Part shown: one piece after another, positions 60,794 to 64,000 of the stretch
Position numbering within the stretch: the first letter of the stretch is position 1
Layout: each line of letters begins with the position of its first letter
Origin: Labedaea rhizosphaerae
Lineage (GTDB): Bacteria; Actinomycetota; Actinomycetes; Mycobacteriales; Pseudonocardiaceae
Direction of reading: 5' to 3'
Assembly: GCF_004362825.1 (NCBI RefSeq)
Contig: NZ_SNXZ01000004.1
Location: 186,001-250,000 of the forward strand
Length of the DNA: 64,000 nt
Position numbers and translations under genes: made by a program
The notes under the pieces: model-generated
What the model was told of the DNA's origin: nothing
Database searches by the model: none
The model's input: only the letters and a program-made list of their open reading frames with translations

Positions 60794-61921
60794 CTAGCCC
60801 CGCAGGTGCAGGACGACGTCGATCCCGTCCAGGATCGTCTTGTCCAGCGGGAAGTAGCCCTGCCGCGGGTTCGTGTCGGTGCGTTTCTCGGCCGGCGCGA
60901 CCTCATCGGTCGGGATGAGCGCCCAGTCGGTGACGCGGTCCTGCAGTGACGCCTCGTAGGTGTGCGGCGGGGGCTCGGCCAGCCCGATCGCCGCGCTACA
61001 CCCGAGGCTGCCCGCGACCACGGTGTACCGCTGCCCCAGCAGCGCGCCGATCGTCGCGCCCGCGCCGAGCCAGCCGAAGTCGATGTTGTCGTCGCGCCAG
61101 GCGCTCGGGCTGCGTTGCAGGTGGCTGTTGTGCGCGGACACCAGGGTCGGGCCGCGGCCGGACTCGAGCTGCCTGAGCTCCAGCAGGTTCTGCGCCATGA
61201 GCGCGTCGCGGCAGTTGGAGAGCTTGGCGATCCGGGCGTTGAGTTCCAGCGGCTGCGCGCACTGCTTGTGGTAGCGCAACAAGCCCAGGCCCGCGGTGAG
61301 GTGCGCCTTGGCGGCGAGCCACCGGGCCCGCGACGTGATCGCGATCAGCTCGGGGGCGCGCGTGTAGAGCGCGAGGAGCAGGTCGTCGGCGAGCACGCGC
61401 AACTGGTCGGCCTCGGCCGTCGCGCCCGGCGACATGGCCGGGTCCATGACCGCTTCGACCCGGCTCCACTGCTCGTCGTCCCCGGCGAGGCTCGCGATGT
61501 CGAGGTCCAGGCCCAGGTAGTCGCGGGCGTGTTCGAGGTAGGCGCGCGGGCTCGGCGCGCTCATCGTCTCCATGGCCGCGTCGAAGCCGTGGAAGGCGAG
61601 GCGGTCCGCGGGCGGACGGTCCATGTTGTACTCGTGCATCCAGGAAACCAGCTCCCGGTTGGGTTCCAGCGCACCGAATTCGTGCGAGAAGCCCTCGCTC
61701 ATCACCGTGTCCAGGGTGCCCACGCCGTCGCGGACGAACTCGTCCACGACCAGCGCCGCCACGCGGTCGGTCTCCATGGCGACCGAACGGAAGCCGAGCT
61801 CGGTCAGCTGTGCGAACAACTCGTTACGGATCCGACCGAAGCCCGGTTCCTGGTGGGTGGGTTCGCCGATGCCCAGCAGGTCGCAGTCGGCGGGCAGGAA
61901 AGCGCGGATGTCGTGACTCAT
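60794..61921 (-). CDS. Erythromycin-esterase-like protein
   Basis: A 375-residue protein of the Ere/SuccBF-like family. It has LLGIGEPTHQEPGFGRIRNE, where Glu and His match the catalytic region, VAMETDRVAALVVDEFV and SAHNSHLQRSPSAW. The ATG at 61921 is preferred over 61966. It is divergent from a TioE-type MerR regulator, and the promoter dyad between them suggests control by it. True macrolide hydrolysis cannot be inferred from sequence; relatives act on varied substrates. Confidence 0.85.
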   Translation of the reverse strand: MSHDIRAFLPADCDLLGIGEPTHQEPGFGRIRNELFAQLTELGFRSVAMETDRVAALVVDEFVRDGVGTLDTVMSEGFSHEFGALEPNRELVSWMHEYNMDRPPADRLAFHGFDAAMETMSAPSPRAYLEHARDYLGLDLDIASLAGDDEQWSRVEAVMDPAMSPGATAEADQLRVLADDLLLALYTRAPELIAITSRARWLAAKAHLTAGLGLLRYHKQCAQPLELNARIAKLSNCRDALMAQNLLELRQLESGRGPTLVSAHNSHLQRSPSAWRDDNIDFGWLGAGATIGALLGQRYTVVAGSLGCSAAIGLAEPPPHTYEASLQDRVTDWALIPTDEVAPAEKRTDTNPRQGYFPLDKTILDGIDVVLHLRG

Positions 61922-61947
61922 GAGATTCAAGCGTATCGTTGAAAGCT

Positions 61948-62003
61948 CGGTTGAGACTTTGCACAACTCGACCAGCGAGGACTTGAGCTAGAGTCTCAAA
62001 CCG
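61948..62003. promoter_or_regulatory. Dyad in the divergent esterase/MerR promoter
   Basis: CGGTTGAGACT (61948-61958) and AGTCTCAAACCG (61992-62003) form a near-perfect inverted repeat. The right arm ends at the ATG of the regulator, so the transcript of that gene may be leaderless or start inside the dyad. Confidence 0.6.
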
Positions 62004-62711
62004 ATGTCCACCCTGAGGCCAGCCGACCTCGCGCGCGAGCACGGCATCTCGACCCAGGCGGTCCGCAACTACGAGCGTGACGGGTTCCTGCCGCCCGCCG
62101 CGCGCAGCGCGAGTGGCTACCGCACCTACACCGACGTGCACGCGGCGGCGCTGCGGGCGTTCCTCGCGCTCATCCCGGCCTACGGCCACGCGGGCGCGGG
62201 CCGGATCATGCTCGCGGCCAACGAGGGTCAGCTCGACCAGGCGCTGCTGCTCATCGACCGCGCGCACGCCCAGTTGCTCCGCGACCGGGAAACCCTTGCC
62301 ACGGTGCGGAAAGCGGTCGGCCCGCTCACCTCCGAAGCCGCTGAACTCGCGGCGCCGGCGAGCACCCGCACCATCGGCGAGCTCGCCCGCTGGCTCGGCG
62401 TCACGCCGGCGACGGTCCGCAACTGGGAGCGCGCCGGCATTCTCGTCCCGGACCGCCACAAGGGAACCGGGTACCGGGTTTACCAGCCCAGTGACCTGCG
62501 GGATGCGGAGCTCACGCGCCTGCTGCGCCGGGGCGGCTACCCGCTCGACCACATCCGCACGGTCGTCGAGCAGGTCCGCACCGCGGGTGGCACCGAGGCC
62601 CTGGCCGGCGCCTTGGACGACTGGCAGCAACGGCTGACGACGCAGGGGCTGGCGATGCTGGACGCCGCCGCCCGGCTCGGCGAGTACCTGCGCCTGCGCG
62701 GCGTGGGTTAG
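62004..62711 (+). CDS. TioE-type MerR regulator with two HTH domains
   Basis: A 235-residue protein with two MerR-like winged helices. The first is LRPADLAREHGISTQAVRNY, ERDGFLPPAARSASGYRTYT. The second is TIGELARWLGVTPATVRNWE, RAGILVPDRHKGTGYRVYQ. A helical region joins them. The tandem arrangement defines the TioE family of actinomycetes. It is divergent from the esterase-like gene, which it probably controls; the inducer is unknown. Confidence 0.9.
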   Translation: MSTLRPADLAREHGISTQAVRNYERDGFLPPAARSASGYRTYTDVHAAALRAFLALIPAYGHAGAGRIMLAANEGQLDQALLLIDRAHAQLLRDRETLATVRKAVGPLTSEAAELAAPASTRTIGELARWLGVTPATVRNWERAGILVPDRHKGTGYRVYQPSDLRDAELTRLLRRGGYPLDHIRTVVEQVRTAGGTEALAGALDDWQQRLTTQGLAMLDAAARLGEYLRLRGVG

Positions 62712-63140
62712 TCAGTTCACCGTCACGGTGCCGTCGGCGTCGATGCGCCAGCCGGGGTTGTGGCAGACCTCCCAGACCAGCCCGTTCGGGTCGGCGAAGT
62801 GCCCGTGGTAGCCGCCGAACGCCGCGCGCTGCGGCTTCTTGACCACCCGCGCGCCCGCGGCGGCGGCCTCCTCGATCACGCGATCCACCGCATCGGGCCC
62901 GTCGACGTTGTAGGACAACGTCAGGCCGGTGATGCTCGTGTCGGTGACCGCGCCGCCGAGGTCCTCGCGGAACGTCGCGCTGTCGAACAGGCCGAGCATC
63001 ACGCCCGGCGCGACCTGGAAGAAGATGATGTTGCCAGGAACGTCCAGTCGCGACTCCCAGCCCAGGCCGTCCACGTAGAAGGCCCGCACCGCGTCGAGGT
63101 CGTCCGTGGCGACGGTGATGAAGTGCACGTTCTGTTCCAT
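62712..63140 (-). CDS. VOC-family (glyoxalase/dioxygenase fold) protein
   Basis: A 142-residue protein with two beta-alpha-beta-beta-beta modules. It has VHFITVATDDLDAVRAFYVD, GLGWESRLDVPGNIIFFQVA, and in the second half AAGARVVKKPQRAAFGGYHG and HFADPNGLVWEVCHNPGW, with the EVCHNP motif of the glyoxalase-like family. The metal-binding residues of glyoxalase I are not all visible. The substrate is unknown. It is convergent with the MerR gene (no gap). Confidence 0.88.
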   Translation of the reverse strand: MEQNVHFITVATDDLDAVRAFYVDGLGWESRLDVPGNIIFFQVAPGVMLGLFDSATFREDLGGAVTDTSITGLTLSYNVDGPDAVDRVIEEAAAAGARVVKKPQRAAFGGYHGHFADPNGLVWEVCHNPGWRIDADGTVTVN

Positions 63141-63190
63141 GCCACCGAGTCTGCCGCCACGACGACGCCACGGCTTGTACGAATCAGACG

Positions 63191-63844
63191 TCAGTACTCG
63201 TCCCTGAGCTGGATCCACGCCATCGTCTCGGTCTGCGGCCAGCCCTCGGGTGAGTCCTCCCATTGCTCCTGGCGCCCGTACGGCGTGAGGTCCAGCAGGT
63301 TGAAGTCGGTGCGCAGCCGGTCGACGCCGCGGCGGGTGGTGGCGTAGGTGCGGAACACCTCGTCGCCGTCGCGCAGCAGCACCGTCAACGCGAAGAGGTC
63401 GTCCAGCCCCATCTCGTCGTAGAACCCCTGGCCCGCGGTGTACCACGGGTGCGTCCAGCCGAACCGCTTGAGCAGCACGTCGAGCTCGTCCTGTGGTGCG
63501 CGGGCCATCAGGATGAACCGGGTGTCCCGCTGGTTGAGGTGCGTCTGGTCGCCGGCCAGGTTGTCGGTGAAGGACGCGCAGCCGGCACAGACCCAGTCCT
63601 GATCGGGCGACTGCATGAAGTGGTAGATCACCAGCTGCCTGCGACCGTCGAACAAGTCGGTCAGCGAGACCTCGGTGCGGTCCGGCGCGACGAACCGGTG
63701 ATCGGTGCTCAGCTGGACCATCGGCAGCCTGCACCGCTCGGCGGCCAGCGCGTCCAGCGCGTGGGTGAGTTCCTTCTCCTTGACCAGCAACTCCTCGCGC
63801 GCGGCCTGCCATTGCTGCGGTGTGACGACTTCCGGGCGATTCAT
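63191..63844 (-). CDS. DUF899 thioredoxin-like protein
   Basis: A 217-residue protein. Typical DUF899 blocks are WQAAREELLVKEKELTHALD, RRQLVIYHFMQSPDQDWVCA with the CAGC redox pair (CAGCASFTDN), and TYATTRRGVDRL. The fold is thioredoxin-like. The ATG at 63844 starts the family-like sequence. It is divergent from an HxlR regulator and shares a 56-bp promoter region with it. Confidence 0.88.
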   Translation of the reverse strand: MNRPEVVTPQQWQAAREELLVKEKELTHALDALAAERCRLPMVQLSTDHRFVAPDRTEVSLTDLFDGRRQLVIYHFMQSPDQDWVCAGCASFTDNLAGDQTHLNQRDTRFILMARAPQDELDVLLKRFGWTHPWYTAGQGFYDEMGLDDLFALTVLLRDGDEVFRTYATTRRGVDRLRTDFNLLDLTPYGRQEQWEDSPEGWPQTETMAWIQLRDEY

Positions 63845-63865
63845 GCCTGCCCCTCTCGCGGTTAG

Positions 63866-63883
63866 TTTCTTCAAGGAACCATC
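63866..63883. promoter_or_regulatory. Candidate HxlR operator
   Basis: AGTTTCTTCAAGGAACCA between the DUF899 gene and the HxlR start is an imperfect dyad (GTTTCTT/AAGGAAC). It resembles operators of HxlR/winged-helix repressors that control the divergent gene. Confidence 0.45.
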
Positions 63884-63900
63884 TACGTTAGCATGGCACC

Positions 63901-64000
63901 GTGCAACGCACCCACTTCGGCGAGATGGCCTGCTCGATCGCCCGCACCCTCGACGTCATCGGTGAGCCGTGGTCACCACTGATCCTGCGCGACGTCTACG
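63901..64000 (+). CDS. HxlR-family regulator, 5' part
   Basis: The first 33 residues are in the window, from a GTG: HFGEMACSIARTLDVIGEPW and SPLILRDVY. This is the canonical N-terminus of HxlR winged-helix regulators (C-x-x-x-x-x-L-D-x-x-G-x-x-W). The conserved Cys of redox- or aldehyde-sensing members is present. It is cut by the window end. It is divergent from DUF899, its likely target. Confidence 0.85.
   Translation, partial: MQRTHFGEMACSIARTLDVIGEPWSPLILRDVY

Noticed and set aside
60794-61921. Macrolide resistance gene
   Set aside because: The family includes erythromycin esterases, but most chromosomal members are not resistance enzymes, and nothing nearby suggests macrolide handling.

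Overview
The window is high-GC actinobacterial chromosome. The gene order hemW-hrcA-dnaJ-rsmE-HIT-phoH-ybeY-CBS protein-era-RDD-recO-uppS, the smtB/fur pair beside glyQS, and dgt/dnaG nearby are the conserved actinomycete core arrangement. The accessory genes (DUF5919 regulator, TioE-type MerR, ECF41 sigma factor, actinomycete integrative-element genes) fit a filamentous member of the Pseudonocardiales. The species is not identified.

Region 1 (about 1-13.7 kb) is a composite genomic island at the 3' end of a tRNA gene with anticodon CAT (13698-13774, minus strand). A 42-bp copy of the tRNA 3' half lies at 4618-4659 and a 30-bp copy at 985-1014. This gives tandem integrated units: A (about 1.0-4.6 kb), B (about 4.6-13.7 kb) and probably another unit to the left. 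Unit A carries a HIT protein, a long inverted repeat, a twice-frameshifted HTH-NUDIX gene and a twice-frameshifted tyrosine integrase. Unit B carries a low-GC 729-residue protein with a zinc ribbon and a PD-(D/E)XK-like C-terminus, a truncated inositol-monophosphatase gene, a HAD phosphatase, a DUF5919 regulator, a block of small genes typical of actinomycete integrative elements, the last ~40 residues of a second integrase, and a membrane protein. The unit looks immobile.

Region 2 (13.7-16 kb) holds the CAT tRNA, tRNA-Asn, and a divergent pair of XRE regulators with CTGC iterons phased at 10 bp.

Region 3 (16-45.7 kb) is core chromosome: trans-aconitate methyltransferase, dnaG, an ECF41 sigma factor with its carboxymuconolactone-decarboxylase partner and a matching promoter, a serpin, dgt, a NarL-type regulator, glyQS, smtB-fur (zinc), a His-rich membrane protein with its permease, uppS, recO, era, an ECF sigma/anti-sigma pair, a CBS membrane protein, ybeY, phoH interrupted by an intein, rsmE, dnaJ, hrcA and hemW.

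Region 4 (45.7-48.2 kb) is a type VII secretion-style toxin operon: a WXG100 protein, a toxin with a variable C-terminus, and two small genes that are candidate immunity or accessory proteins.

Region 5 (48.3-56.8 kb) is a sulfur-assimilation operon: a short cysteine-type leader peptide, ferredoxin-dependent sulfite reductase, a small zinc-ribbon protein, cysH, cysD, cysN, an SsuABC-like transporter and a sirohydrochlorin chelatase that supplies siroheme. Almost all of its genes overlap or abut.

Region 6 (56.8-64 kb) begins with a 200-bp pyrimidine-rich repeat and a pair of DnaA-like boxes. Mixed genes follow: a maleylpyruvate-isomerase-type protein, a DUF4396 membrane protein behind a CsoR-like operator, a beta-propeller protein flanked by WXG-like helical domains, enoyl-CoA hydratase, an erythromycin-esterase-like protein divergent from a TioE-type regulator, a VOC protein, a DUF899 protein and the start of an HxlR regulator. 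No CRISPR array, rRNA gene or intact transposase was seen.
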